NCBI GenBank assembly: GCA_943788025.1
Contig: CALSOR010000004.1
Location: forward strand, 781,219-845,218
DNA from: JABAAE01 sp905480545
GTDB taxonomy: Bacteria; Planctomycetota; Planctomycetia; Pirellulales; Pirellulaceae
DNA: 64,000 bases
Direction: 5' to 3'
In this document: positions 27,504-35,831 of the stretch, in pieces
Layout: each line of letters begins with the position of its first letter
Numbering within the stretch: position 1 is the first letter of the stretch
Program-made: the position numbers and the translations under genes
Notes under the pieces: model-generated
The model's database searches: none
Seen by the model: the letters and a program-made list of their open reading frames with translations, nothing else
What the model was told of the DNA's origin: nothing

Positions 27504-28960
27504 TTATAAACGTCGGCGTTAACGAACGATTTCAGAAGCCCGATTGGACTTGAATCTGTCAAGTCACAACGACTGCCCGTTTTCTTCTGCGATACAATTT
27601 TCTGTAACGAACTGGCTTTGATTCTCACAACAGGTTGGTCGTTATCATTTGGAAGTCCTCGGTGAATCTGATTTGATCTAGACGAATAATACCATTGGCC
27701 GCCCCCATCACCGACAACATCGAACCCTAATTCAAAATCAACTTTATCGATGTAAGACTTCATCGTTTTGCCGAAATCCTTCAGCAGGGTCAAATGTTTT
27801 TCGACTTGAAAGTCGCTGCAGTGAAACCGTTTCTTCCGCTTGCCCCATTTATCATTTTCACCGAATTTCAAAAATCGCCAAATCATCGGCTCATCGATTT
27901 CGGGACAGCTAATCCCACCGGCAAATTTCTTCAAATTGGTGGTATCGAAAATCGGGTCGACTTTATCATACGAAGTGTAGACACCGACGTTGGCCAAGAA
28001 ATCTCGTTCGAATTTACCGATCGGATTGTTTAAGTCTTCAGGACCAACATACTGGACGCCGGTCGAATTGAAATAGTTGTAACAGGACTCGATCACTAAT
28101 TTTGGCGTCAGTTTCTTTGTCGGAGCAATGTGAAAAGTTTTTCCATGCGCATCTGAATTCAAAAACAGCTTGGTCATCACTTCGGAGACCCAATCGACCG
28201 TCACCACGTTTCTCTGCTCTTCGCCCGTCATCGGAAGCCGAATTTCCGTGTGACGAACCCCATTCTCATCAGGTTCAACCTCTGGAATCAACAACGCCAT
28301 TAATCTCAGATAGAGATGCAAACCGTGATACGTATTCGTGTAGCCAGTCTTTGCATCAGCCGTAATCACTGCGGGGCGATAAATGGTCGTACTTTGAAAA
28401 CAATCGGCGTCGCGAACAAGTTTTTCAGCGAAGTACTTACTTTTCTCATAGTCGTTCCGAAAGCCCTGGTTTGCTCTCAATTCACCTTCCATCACGACGC
28501 CGGATCGATCGCCGCAAACGTATGCGGTGGAGACATAATGAAAATTTGGGATTCCCGTCGCTTCGCAGAACTCGACAACATTTTGCGTGCCATCAAGATT
28601 GGTCAACCATGGCTCTTGATGACGCGGCGCCGAATCGAATCGCAGAATCGCTGCGTTGTGGAAACACGTATCGCAGTGCGTCTCGACCCAGGCCAAATCG
28701 GCAACTGATAAACCTAAACCCGGTTGGCCAACGTCGCCCGTTAGACAAACGGGACGAGGAAGCTCATGCCCTAGCTCTTTTTCCCAGAAATCACAGATCT
28801 GGGAGATGCGGTCGGCTGCCAATTGTCTTTTTGTATCACGAACGATCACCGCCAATCGAACGCCCGCCGCCAAAAGATCTTTTAGCAAATAGCGCCCGAC
28901 CAATCCGGTCGCTCCCGTCAAAAGGGTATACTGAGGCTTGCTTTCTAGATAACGAATCAA
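27500..28960 (-). CDS. Fatty acyl-CoA/thioester reductase-like SDR with SCP2-like C-terminus
   Basis: 486 residues, TTG start at 28960. An N-terminal extended SDR of the NAD_binding_4 (male-sterility/thioester-reductase) type carries the cofactor motif TGATGLVGRYLL and the catalytic Tyr/Lys in YEKSKYFAEKL. The last 110 residues contain GDGGGQWYYSS, HRGLPNDNDQPVVRIKASSL, which fits an SCP2 sterol-carrier fold. An acyl or lipid substrate is therefore likely. The fusion suggests that the carrier domain delivers the lipid. It faces the glycosyltransferase tail to tail. Confidence 0.75.
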   Translation of the reverse strand: MIRYLESKPQYTLLTGATGLVGRYLLKDLLAAGVRLAVIVRDTKRQLAADRISQICDFWEKELGHELPRPVCLTGDVGQPGLGLSVADLAWVETHCDTCFHNAAILRFDSAPRHQEPWLTNLDGTQNVVEFCEATGIPNFHYVSTAYVCGDRSGVVMEGELRANQGFRNDYEKSKYFAEKLVRDADCFQSTTIYRPAVITADAKTGYTNTYHGLHLYLRLMALLIPEVEPDENGVRHTEIRLPMTGEEQRNVVTVDWVSEVMTKLFLNSDAHGKTFHIAPTKKLTPKLVIESCYNYFNSTGVQYVGPEDLNNPIGKFERDFLANVGVYTSYDKVDPIFDTTNLKKFAGGISCPEIDEPMIWRFLKFGENDKWGKRKKRFHCSDFQVEKHLTLLKDFGKTMKSYIDKVDFELGFDVVGDGGGQWYYSSRSNQIHRGLPNDNDQPVVRIKASSLQKIVSQKKTGSRCDLTDSSPIGLLKSFVNADVYN

Positions 28961-29086
28961 TGGACCGGCTTTTTAAAGAAGGAGGGAATCATTTTTGATG
29001 AGGTTGGCTTAACCGATAACCAGAGGATTCGGTTCCTCAAGTTTATTTCAAAATAACGACTATTCAATTTATTTAGGATTTTGACG

Positions 29087-30277
29087 ATGACTTTCGCCTG
29101 TGTCGCGTGCGCCCTGCTGTTTATTGCTTCCAATGGGGAATACCGGACTATAAAACAAGATTCGCCAGCAACTGGTCTTAGCGAAAATGACATTTCTGCG
29201 GGTTGGATCAGTTTGTTTGACGGAAAATCACTTTACGGCTGGAAGCCGACCACCGAAGCGAATTGGAAAGTTGAAAACCAAACAATTGTTGTTTCCAGTG
29301 GAAAACCCGGGCTTCTACGAACGACGACTCAGTTTGACAATTATATTTTAAAGCTTGAATTCAAAGCCGATTCGGAGACGAACAGCGGCGTCTTCGTTCG
29401 GACCAGTCCGAAACCCAAAAGTCCGACCGAGGGGTGCTACGAAGTCAATATCGCCCCGAAAAGTAATCCGTTTCCAACCGGCTCGATTGTCGGCCGAAAA
29501 AAGTCCGTGGATCAACGCGATTTTGAATCTGAAAAATGGCATCAACTAACAATTATTTGCAGTGATGAATCGATCAGTATCTCTGTCGACGACGAAACAA
29601 CGTCTGCTTTCCAGGATCCGTCGCCACTTGGCAAGGGCTTTATTGGCTTGCAATTGAACGCTGGGAAAATCCGTTTTCGAAACATCTTTCTGAAACCACT
29701 CAAGCTTGAACCGATCTTTAACGGAACGAATCTTAACGGCTGGAAAACTTATCCGGCAATGAAAAGCAAATTCACCGTTGAGAAAAATGAACTGCTGGTG
29801 AAAGACGGCCCAGGCCAGTTAGAGACTAAAGAAAAATATGAAAATTTCGCACTTCAACTGGGTGTAAAAACAAACGCACCAAAACTCAATTCTGGCATTT
29901 TCTTCCGCTGCATTCCGGGAGAAAAGATGAATGGATACGAAAGCCAAATTCAAAATGGATTTAAAAATAACGATCGGACGCAACCCGAGGATTGCGGCAC
30001 AGGGGGCATCTTTCGCAGAAAGAACGCCAGAAGAGTCGTCGCAGATGACCAAAAATGGTTCGTGAAAACGATCATCGCCGATGGACCGCATATCGCGACC
30101 TGGGTCAATGGTGTCCAAGTCTGTGACTGGACCGACACACGAAAACCGGACACCAATCCACGCCGTGGATTACGAAAAGAAGCGGGCACCATCATGATTC
30201 AGGGACACGACCCTACGACAGACATCGCGTTTAAGAATCTACGTATCCGAGAACTGTCACCACGAAATCTAAAGTGA
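29087..30277 (+). CDS. DUF1080 (3-keto-disaccharide hydrolase) protein, two domains
   Basis: Start at ATG 29087 (TTG 29081 is in frame two codons upstream). A short hydrophobic leader (FACVACALLFIASNG) suggests export. Two concanavalin-like DUF1080 domains occupy about 40-205 and 210-395. The first opens GWISLFDGKSLYGWK and the second PIFNGTNLNGWK; each has the W.VE...... strand. DUF1080 proteins cleave 3-keto-glycosides or bind glycans. Another two-domain DUF1080 gene lies 1 kb away in the opposite orientation, on the other side of tRNA-Sec. Confidence 0.88.
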   Translation: MTFACVACALLFIASNGEYRTIKQDSPATGLSENDISAGWISLFDGKSLYGWKPTTEANWKVENQTIVVSSGKPGLLRTTTQFDNYILKLEFKADSETNSGVFVRTSPKPKSPTEGCYEVNIAPKSNPFPTGSIVGRKKSVDQRDFESEKWHQLTIICSDESISISVDDETTSAFQDPSPLGKGFIGLQLNAGKIRFRNIFLKPLKLEPIFNGTNLNGWKTYPAMKSKFTVEKNELLVKDGPGQLETKEKYENFALQLGVKTNAPKLNSGIFFRCIPGEKMNGYESQIQNGFKNNDRTQPEDCGTGGIFRRKNARRVVADDQKWFVKTIIADGPHIATWVNGVQVCDWTDTRKPDTNPRRGLRKEAGTIMIQGHDPTTDIAFKNLRIRELSPRNLK

Positions 30278-30583
30278 GTTGCGACGGAATAAAGGGGATG
30301 GCACCATTGGTGAATTCAACCTGACGCGGGACATCCCCTAGATCTGCGAAATAATCACTAAAACGATTTTGTACAATACGCGACTACAGAGCGGATTTTT
30401 TTGTTTTGATTTTAGTGCACCCAAAGCGCCTGCTTACTACTCATTGTCCGTGTCATCGGTTAACCTTTAGGTGAACGGTAAACACTAACACTAAGTCCTG
30501 TCATTTCACGCCCGCATTCGAGCGGTGAGTAAAGCGGTTTGAATGACCGCAGGGCGGAGCGTTTGAATTAAACAATCGTTTTC
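30278..30583. other. Intergenic region before tRNA-Sec
   Basis: No gene seen. An 8-bp inverted repeat (aggggatg at 30293-30300, catcccct at 30332-30339) with a 31-base loop follows the DUF1080 stop. It has no T run, so it is not a classic terminator. The tRNA promoter should lie here. Confidence 0.4.
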
Positions 30584-30680
30584 GGAAGTGCTTGCTCTAC
30601 TGGTGTAGGCCGCGGTCTTCAAAACCGTTGGAACTCAAGTTAACCTTGGGTTCGGTGGGTTCGATTCCCATGCATTTCCG
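30584..30680 (+). tRNA. selC: tRNA-Sec (anticodon UCA)
   Basis: 97 nt. The 8-bp acceptor stem GGAAGTGC/GCATTTCC is diagnostic for tRNA-Sec. The D arm is short and the anticodon stem CGGT/ACCG carries loop CTTCAAA with anticodon TCA at 30619-30621. The variable arm is very long, with a 9-bp stem gaactcaag/cttgggttc (30631-30653). The T arm holds GGTTCGATTCC. The encoded end is G followed by CTA, so CCA is not encoded and must be added. This tRNA delivers selenocysteine at UGA. selA, selB and selD are not in the window, nor is any clear selenoprotein. Confidence 0.96.
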
Positions 30681-31002
30681 CTAATGTTTTTTGCGTATCA
30701 CTGCACCTGTTTGCGTTATTGAGAATAACCTTGTTTTTCTCGATTGATTCTAATTGTGCTGGCTTGCTGTTCCCAACCTCTGGCGTCTCGGTGCTACCCT
30801 CCGCAGACAACGAGTGCGCCGCATTTTGCGCCGCTTTTGAAAATGGATTGACATCATTGTGCGTAGCTCGATCAAAGTGTTCGTCGATTGCTTGCAAATA
30901 ATGTTTACGCGCAACTTGTGGGCTATTCCCGATCCAATTGCAAATAACGTGGGATGGAATTGTCGCAATGAAAATCAACCTCGACCGAGAACTGGGAGTC
31001 AC
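30640..31002 (-). pseudogene. Tyrosine-recombinase (integrase) C-terminal fragment at tRNA-Sec
   Basis: The fragment reads VICNWIGNSPQVARKHYLQ, then AIDEHFDRATHND. This is the C-terminal end of planctomycete phage-type integrases, with the catalytic Tyr in ARKHYLQ; the rest of the protein is missing. The tail is a low-complexity stretch ending GNRTHRTQG, which is encoded by the antisense of the tRNA-Sec T arm and acceptor stem (about 13 codons overlap). That arrangement fits an integrase whose element recombined into the 3' end of selC. It marks the left edge of a probable island. Confidence 0.7.
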
Positions 31003-31330
31003 AAAGAAAAGTGAACTCGTATTTCGTCGGCCAAGGTGCTCGTTTTAGCTATTCACCCCAACCAGCGTCATCCTTCTCACTGCCAGTTTATAGAAAAACG
31101 AAGCTGATCATTGCAGAGCGGTATTTTGAGAGGGCGAGCTCGTTTTATATTTTCGCCCCCATCATCCCGGACCCATCACATGAGGCGAACAACTGTTGCA
31201 TCTTTTTCGTGAAGTGGAAGGAAGGCAGTTTTCAAAGCCTTAAACGCCTGCTTGAATCCCACTTATTCCACGCAGTCTGACGATAACTTTCTTCATGCGA
31301 TTGCCTGTCAAGCTGCTGGGCCAATGAGAC
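31003..31330. other. Intergenic remnant region
   Basis: Nothing recognisable. Open frames on the plus strand (for example 31011-31280) look random. More integrase-derived sequence could lie here but is not readable. Confidence 0.4.
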
Positions 31331-32779
31331 TTAATACAGATACAAATCCAGCTTCCGATAAAACAGTTCTGCATTGTTGGATTGAATCAGAATTCGGCCG
31401 GAAGATGGATTCGCTTTTGTTCCCGAATGCATGACGCGGTTGTTTATTGCGAGTGAAACTTTTCCATCGCGATTCTCGATGACAATACGGTTCCATTCAC
31501 CCAGCGGTTTTTCAATCTCATCCTTGCCGCGATAGCCGAGTTCGTTTTTCCAGAGGCCTTTCCCGGGTCTTTCGAACCGTTGCCCATTTTTGGTTTCACC
31601 ATCGACGGTCAGCGACGCTCCGGAAATAATGCAAAGATCACCGGTCGCGCCTTCGAGTAATTGGCATTCAAGTGACTTCGGAAAAAGCCTGTCCTCGCCA
31701 GTCGCATTGAAGAAAAGCCCGGCATCCCGTCCACGGTTTTTGCCATCCCAGGTTTTCGTACCCCATTTGAATTCCGCCACAAGTCGATAGTTTTGAAATT
31801 CCTGTTTGGTAGCAAGATATCCCATGTGCTGACCGCTGACCCTAAGAAGGCCGTCTGCCATCGTATAGACTCCATCAGGATCGCGGTCTTTTTCGGGTGC
31901 CACGTTACGCTCATCTGAGTTGTGAATAAACGTGTAAAATTTGCTGAGGTCCCTACCGTTTAGAAGATGGATGACTTTTGTTTCCTGCTCTTCTCTCTTA
32001 AGCACCTTCAGTCTCAGCTTGCGATATTCCACCTTCATTGGTGGTCCCACGTGGACCTGCACTCCGAGAAACCCGGACAACCGTCGGTGAAGCGGGTCCT
32101 TATCGGTCACCTCGCTCATGAGCACGCCGTTCACGTAGTGTTGCAGGCGATTGCCCCGCACAATTAGATGAACCTGATTCCAGTCCTGACTCTTGATGTG
32201 CTTGGTTAGCTCTTCCTTTGTGCCTAGCGAATCAACCACCACCGTTGGAGTCCATGCATTCTTCTTGATGAGCTTCTTCTTATCCTCTGCCCCAATTGCC
32301 TTTTCTAATTTAGGGATAACCGTCTTCTGACCCGAATAAGCCAAAGTCGTGCGCCCCCGCTCTTCGTAATTCTGCCCCGTGTATCGATTCTTCCCATCGA
32401 TGTCCGCCTGATAGCCTGTGAGTGCGTAGGGATGATCGTTCATCTTCTCGCTCCGATAATTGATCCCACTGTTGCCGTCCTTGGTAATCCGGTATTCCAG
32501 TTTCAATTCGAAGTCTGCTGGCTGGGCCTCTTCCCAAATGAGGAAAGTGTTTCGCTTTACCAACGTCTTCGGCGTAATCTCACCTACCAAACATCCGTTT
32601 TCCACCCTCCAGTAGACTGGATCTCCTTTCCATCCGCTGAGGGTCTTTCCGTCGAAAATCGAAACGAATCCGGCATCGTCAGCCTTTATTGCCTCGTCGC
32701 CGTACATCGGTGCGGTGCATAAAAGAAAAACCAGTAATGCCAAAACATGCACACGGAAATATCGCATCGTTGATCTCAT
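31331..32779 (-). CDS. DUF1080 (3-keto-disaccharide hydrolase) protein, two domains
   Basis: The start is taken at ATG 32779 (MRSTMRYFRV); ATG 32767 is close by. Signal peptide VHVLALLVFLLCTAPMYG. The first DUF1080 domain (GFVSIFDGKTLSGWKGD, about 30-230) has the motifs LKLEYRI and GNSGINYRSE. The second (about 255-480) begins VIHLLNGRDLSKFYTF. It is diverged from the 29087 gene but shares the same two-domain layout. It probably acts outside the cytoplasmic membrane in breakdown of glycosides or keto-glycosides. It sits just inside the probable island. Confidence 0.88.
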   Translation of the reverse strand: MRSTMRYFRVHVLALLVFLLCTAPMYGDEAIKADDAGFVSIFDGKTLSGWKGDPVYWRVENGCLVGEITPKTLVKRNTFLIWEEAQPADFELKLEYRITKDGNSGINYRSEKMNDHPYALTGYQADIDGKNRYTGQNYEERGRTTLAYSGQKTVIPKLEKAIGAEDKKKLIKKNAWTPTVVVDSLGTKEELTKHIKSQDWNQVHLIVRGNRLQHYVNGVLMSEVTDKDPLHRRLSGFLGVQVHVGPPMKVEYRKLRLKVLKREEQETKVIHLLNGRDLSKFYTFIHNSDERNVAPEKDRDPDGVYTMADGLLRVSGQHMGYLATKQEFQNYRLVAEFKWGTKTWDGKNRGRDAGLFFNATGEDRLFPKSLECQLLEGATGDLCIISGASLTVDGETKNGQRFERPGKGLWKNELGYRGKDEIEKPLGEWNRIVIENRDGKVSLAINNRVMHSGTKANPSSGRILIQSNNAELFYRKLDLYLY

Positions 32780-33119
32780 CTTGAGGATTTGACTTTCTAT
32801 TCTTCGACTGCTGTGAATTTGCTTTTTGAGTAAGGTGCCCAAGGATCCATCATGGAACCATCATAGGGAAGATCGTGTTTGATCTCGACGAAAATATTGG
32901 CTCATCGTCCTGCTGACTTCAATATACATAAATACTGATGCAAATTCAGTTGCCTTAGCTCAGTACGACTGGACCCCAGATTTTGACTTGTAGCGAAATA
33001 AATTGTTTTGAAAACATTCACGCTGCCGTGGGTAACGTAAGCGTCAAGTGTAATGCGTCATCGTCAATGAGACATTTTAGAAGTTAGAATTGTTGGTCTC
33101 AATAAGAAAGCAGAGACCG

Positions 33120-33419
33120 ATGAGTGAAAAACGAAAACGCAAGAGCTGGACGGCATCGGAGAAGATGCGAATCGTCTTGGCAGGGCTTGAGCCCGGAGTT
33201 GAGGTATCGGAGCTTTGTCGTCGTGAGGGCATTCAGCCCACCCAGTATTACAATTGGAAGAGCCAATTGGTGTCGAGTGCTGAATCGGTTTTCGGTGACA
33301 AGCGACGCTCGAAAGCCGAAGACCGCCACCAGCACCAACAACAGGAAGAGCTTCGCAAGAAAGACGCGATCATCGCCGAGATTCTTGCAGAAAACCTGGA
33401 GTTAAAAAAAACGCTTTAG
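33120..33419 (+). CDS. IS3 transposase OrfA (helix-turn-helix)
   Basis: 99 residues from ATG 33120 (MSEKRKRKSW). A helix-turn-helix of the HTH_Tnp_1 type (SELCRREGIQPTQYYNWKSQ) recognises the IS ends. A C-terminal leucine-zipper-like helix follows (EELRKKDAIIAEILAENLEL). It ends at TAG 33417 just after an A8 run (33404-33411), where a -1 slip joins it to OrfB. Confidence 0.9.
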   Translation: MSEKRKRKSWTASEKMRIVLAGLEPGVEVSELCRREGIQPTQYYNWKSQLVSSAESVFGDKRRSKAEDRHQHQQQEELRKKDAIIAEILAENLELKKTL

Positions 33420-33466
33420 GACTTGAAGACTACGGACAACTGCCAGCCGAACTTCAACAGCAAGTC

Positions 33467-34447
33467 GTGGCGGAAGTTAATCGTGCTTTGTCTGTTGGTT
33501 CGTTGAAAACGAATGAGGTATTGAATCATCTCGGTGTGTCGCGGGCCAGCTACTTTCGATGGAAGAAAGAAGAATCCTGGAAGCGAGAGCGTCGTGAGGT
33601 GATCAAGCCCGTTCAGGCTTTCGAGGCATTGCCCGAGGAGAAGCAAGCCGTGGTGAAATACGCTTTGGAGCATCCAGGCGTCCGCCATCGCGAGCTTGCC
33701 TGGCGAATGATTGACGACGATGTGGCTTACCTGAGTATGAGTACCGTTTATCGAATTTTACTGAGTGAAGAGCTGATGTGTCTTCGTCGTGGCCGCAAGA
33801 AACGGTATCGCGACGAGGCAGAAAAAGCGAGTCGCCCCGACGAAATCTGGGCGACCGATCTAATGTATTTGAAGGTCGGCGGAATTCAGTACTACCTGCT
33901 GAATTTCATCGACGAGTATTCGCGTTACCTGGTTCACTGGGAGTTGTTGACGAGCATGGACGGACATTCAATCAGTATCGGCGCCCAGAAAGCACTTGAG
34001 AGTTTACAGATGGACCAAGAGGGAAAAGTCGTAGCCCAGCCGATCATTCGTAGCGACAACGGAAGCGGCTACATCAGCAAGGAGTTTGGCGGTTTGCTGG
34101 ATCATCACGAATTGACTCACCACCGAATCAAGCCGCATTGCCCCGAAGAAAACGGAGTGATGGAACGTTGCAACCGGACGATCCGGGAAGCGATTGAAGA
34201 ACACGAACTTGTCGGCCGATACGACTCAGAAGAAACCATAAAAAGGATTGTCGACCATTACAACAACGAGCGATTGCACAGTGCCTTGGGGTATCAAACT
34301 CCAGCGACTTGGTACCGTGGCAACCCGGACGAAATCAGCTCCGCCCGGCGACTGAAGTTGTCTCAGTCTCGACACCGACGAAAGCAGATTAACCTTGGCA
34401 TCCGCCAAAGAACTTTACCTTTAGAACTGAACCAGACCACCAATTAA
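33467..34447 (+). CDS. IS3 transposase OrfB (rve integrase domain)
   Basis: A GTG at 33467 is the first start in frame, but the frame is open back to the A8 run at 33404-33411. An OrfAB fusion by -1 frameshift would therefore run 33120-34447. DDE catalytic residues: D in EIWATDLMYLKVG, D in IIRSDNGSGYIS, E in PEENGVMERCNRTIRE. The rve core is about 130-290. The N-terminal part carries a second HTH_21-like region. The gene is complete and could be active. Confidence 0.9.
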   Translation: MAEVNRALSVGSLKTNEVLNHLGVSRASYFRWKKEESWKRERREVIKPVQAFEALPEEKQAVVKYALEHPGVRHRELAWRMIDDDVAYLSMSTVYRILLSEELMCLRRGRKKRYRDEAEKASRPDEIWATDLMYLKVGGIQYYLLNFIDEYSRYLVHWELLTSMDGHSISIGAQKALESLQMDQEGKVVAQPIIRSDNGSGYISKEFGGLLDHHELTHHRIKPHCPEENGVMERCNRTIREAIEEHELVGRYDSEETIKRIVDHYNNERLHSALGYQTPATWYRGNPDEISSARRLKLSQSRHRRKQINLGIRQRTLPLELNQTTN

Positions 34448-34602
34448 AGCTGAACAAAAAAGTCTCACTTGCCGCTGAAACAAATCACAGACTTTTTACA
34501 AAACACCGGACGTCCCCTGAAATTCGAATGTAACAATCTGCGGCGGTCAAACGTCTAATAACCGAAACACAAACTTACTATGCATTTAGCAGGACTACAC
34601 AC

Positions 34603-34974
34603 ATGCTCCGTTTTTCGCCACTTTTGTTATTGCTAATCTTTCTTTTTGCGGGGGCCGGCTTTTGCGGGGCACAACCTACGAAGTCACTAGCAAATTGGAT
34701 GGCAAGAAAAATCACCTACAAGGTTAGATTTGGTGGCGGCAAACTATTTGAACAATATACTGCCTACGATCCTGCATCAAAAAAGTTTGTGTACTTCTCT
34801 TGGAAACGATCAGAAACAGCTCCAAAACCGGTTTGCTCGATATGGGACCACCAAACCGGACGGCAAATAGACCTGTACAGTTTCCCAAACGTTAAGCACC
34901 CGTTACCTGTCATACCATCCATGCAGGCGATGAAGGCATGTCCCAAGACTGGAGGATCGCAGCTTTGCACCTAA
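34603..34974 (+). CDS. Small hypothetical secreted protein
   Basis: 123 residues starting MLRFSPLLLLLIFLFAG, a strong signal peptide ending near FCGAQP. The mature part contains WMARKITYKVRFGGG and a small pattern of aromatic residues. No family recognised. It may be a truncated piece of a longer secreted protein, since a 14-bp tandem array starts at its stop codon and the next 800 bp are degenerate. Confidence 0.5.
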   Translation: MLRFSPLLLLLIFLFAGAGFCGAQPTKSLANWMARKITYKVRFGGGKLFEQYTAYDPASKKFVYFSWKRSETAPKPVCSIWDHQTGRQIDLYSFPNVKHPLPVIPSMQAMKACPKTGGSQLCT

Positions 34975-35044
34975 ACGACTGATCATTTACGACTGATCCT
35001 TTACGACTGATCCTTTACGACTGATCCTTTACGACTGATCCTTA
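34975..35044. repeat. 14-bp tandem array, five copies
   Basis: Unit acgactgatccttt is repeated five times with one or two changes in the end copies. It starts immediately after the stop codon of the 34603 gene. There are no spacers. Confidence 0.95.
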
Positions 35045-35328
35045 AACATCGGCCTCTGCTGATTGCGGAAGAACTTCTTCATGCCCCTCCTAGTCAAACA
35101 GCATATTCGTATTCAGGAGGCTTCCGTAAATCAATTTGGCGACCTTTGCATCAAAACCCCAAACGCAATTGGTTTACCGATGCACCGCCGTCACAAGACC
35201 TACGTTATCTGTTCGAAGTTCCTCGTCACAGCAAACAACGTGAGTCACTTACGCTAATCGACAAGTGCATATTGCGAATTCAATATGTCGCCTGGCTCGG
35301 AACTCTCATACTTATCCGCGTCGATTGA
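35041..35328 (+). other. Open-frame remnant, unrecognised protein
   Basis: A frame without stops gives about 95 residues including LLIAEELLHAPPSQ, RPLHQNPKRNWFTDAPPSQD and LTLIDKCILRIQYVAWLG. The composition is protein-like and APPSQ occurs twice. There is no credible start and no family match. Probably a piece of a gene broken by the tandem repeat upstream. Confidence 0.3.
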
Positions 35329-35375
35329 CAGGCGGGGGTCCGCTTCAGAATCTCGAGATTTCGACCAAGTCAAAT

Positions 35376-35513
35376 ATGGGCCCTCGATTCCAATCCCGCC
35401 TATCACTCGCCTTTACACTCTTGATTGGATGCGATAGCCAATGGACTGATTCATCGATTATGAACAAGGCCGTGTTACGAGTTGCCCCCGTCTCGGGCGA
35501 GGCCAAGTGTTAG
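35376..35513 (+). CDS. Possible truncated lipoprotein
   Basis: 45 residues from ATG 35376: a basic start, hydrophobic stretch and lipobox-like LLIGC (SRLSLAFTLLIGCDSQ). It then stops after about 30 residues. Either a very small lipoprotein or the first part of a truncated one; the region is degenerate on both sides. Confidence 0.3.
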   Translation: MGPRFQSRLSLAFTLLIGCDSQWTDSSIMNKAVLRVAPVSGEAKC

Positions 35514-35544
35514 ATAACGATTCCCAAATCATCCTTGCATTCCG

Positions 35545-35584
35545 GCGAATTGACTTGAACTGCTGCGAATTGACTTGAACTGCA
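35545..35584. repeat. 20-bp tandem duplication
   Basis: Two copies of gcgaattgacttgaactgct differ only in the final base. Located in a degenerate stretch between the possible lipoprotein and the peptidase pseudogene. Confidence 0.85.
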
Positions 35585-35831
35585 ACGGATTCTGCGGCGC
35601 GACAACACGAATTGAGAAAACCGCTCGTCTTTCCTGCACTTGCTCGATTCCCAAACACTTCCACTTTTGCTGTTCACACGCTCTCGTAACGCCCGCGTAG
35701 TGCAGCAAACCCTAATGTTTTTCAAAGATTTTTGCTGGTCAATCGCCGTGCTCTTGCGACTGGTTTCGGTCATTTGCTTTTCACCAGCAATGCCCCATGC
35801 CTTCACGGGCTCCCATTATTCGCGTTCCAGA

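Larger units (their letters stand above)
33068..34467. mobile_element. IS3-family insertion sequence, about 1.4 kb
   Basis: Two overlapping transposase frames lie between short imperfect inverted ends: tgagacatttta at 33068 and the inverse of aagtctca near 34460-34467. The size and orfA/orfB layout are normal for IS3. No clear target-site duplication was seen, so the ends may be off by a few bases. Both frames look complete. Confidence 0.8.

Noticed and set aside
30293..30339. Terminator after the DUF1080 gene
   Set aside because: The stem is fine but the loop is 31 bases and there is no T run.
31011..31280. 89-codon plus-strand gene
   Set aside because: Random-looking product next to the integrase remnant.
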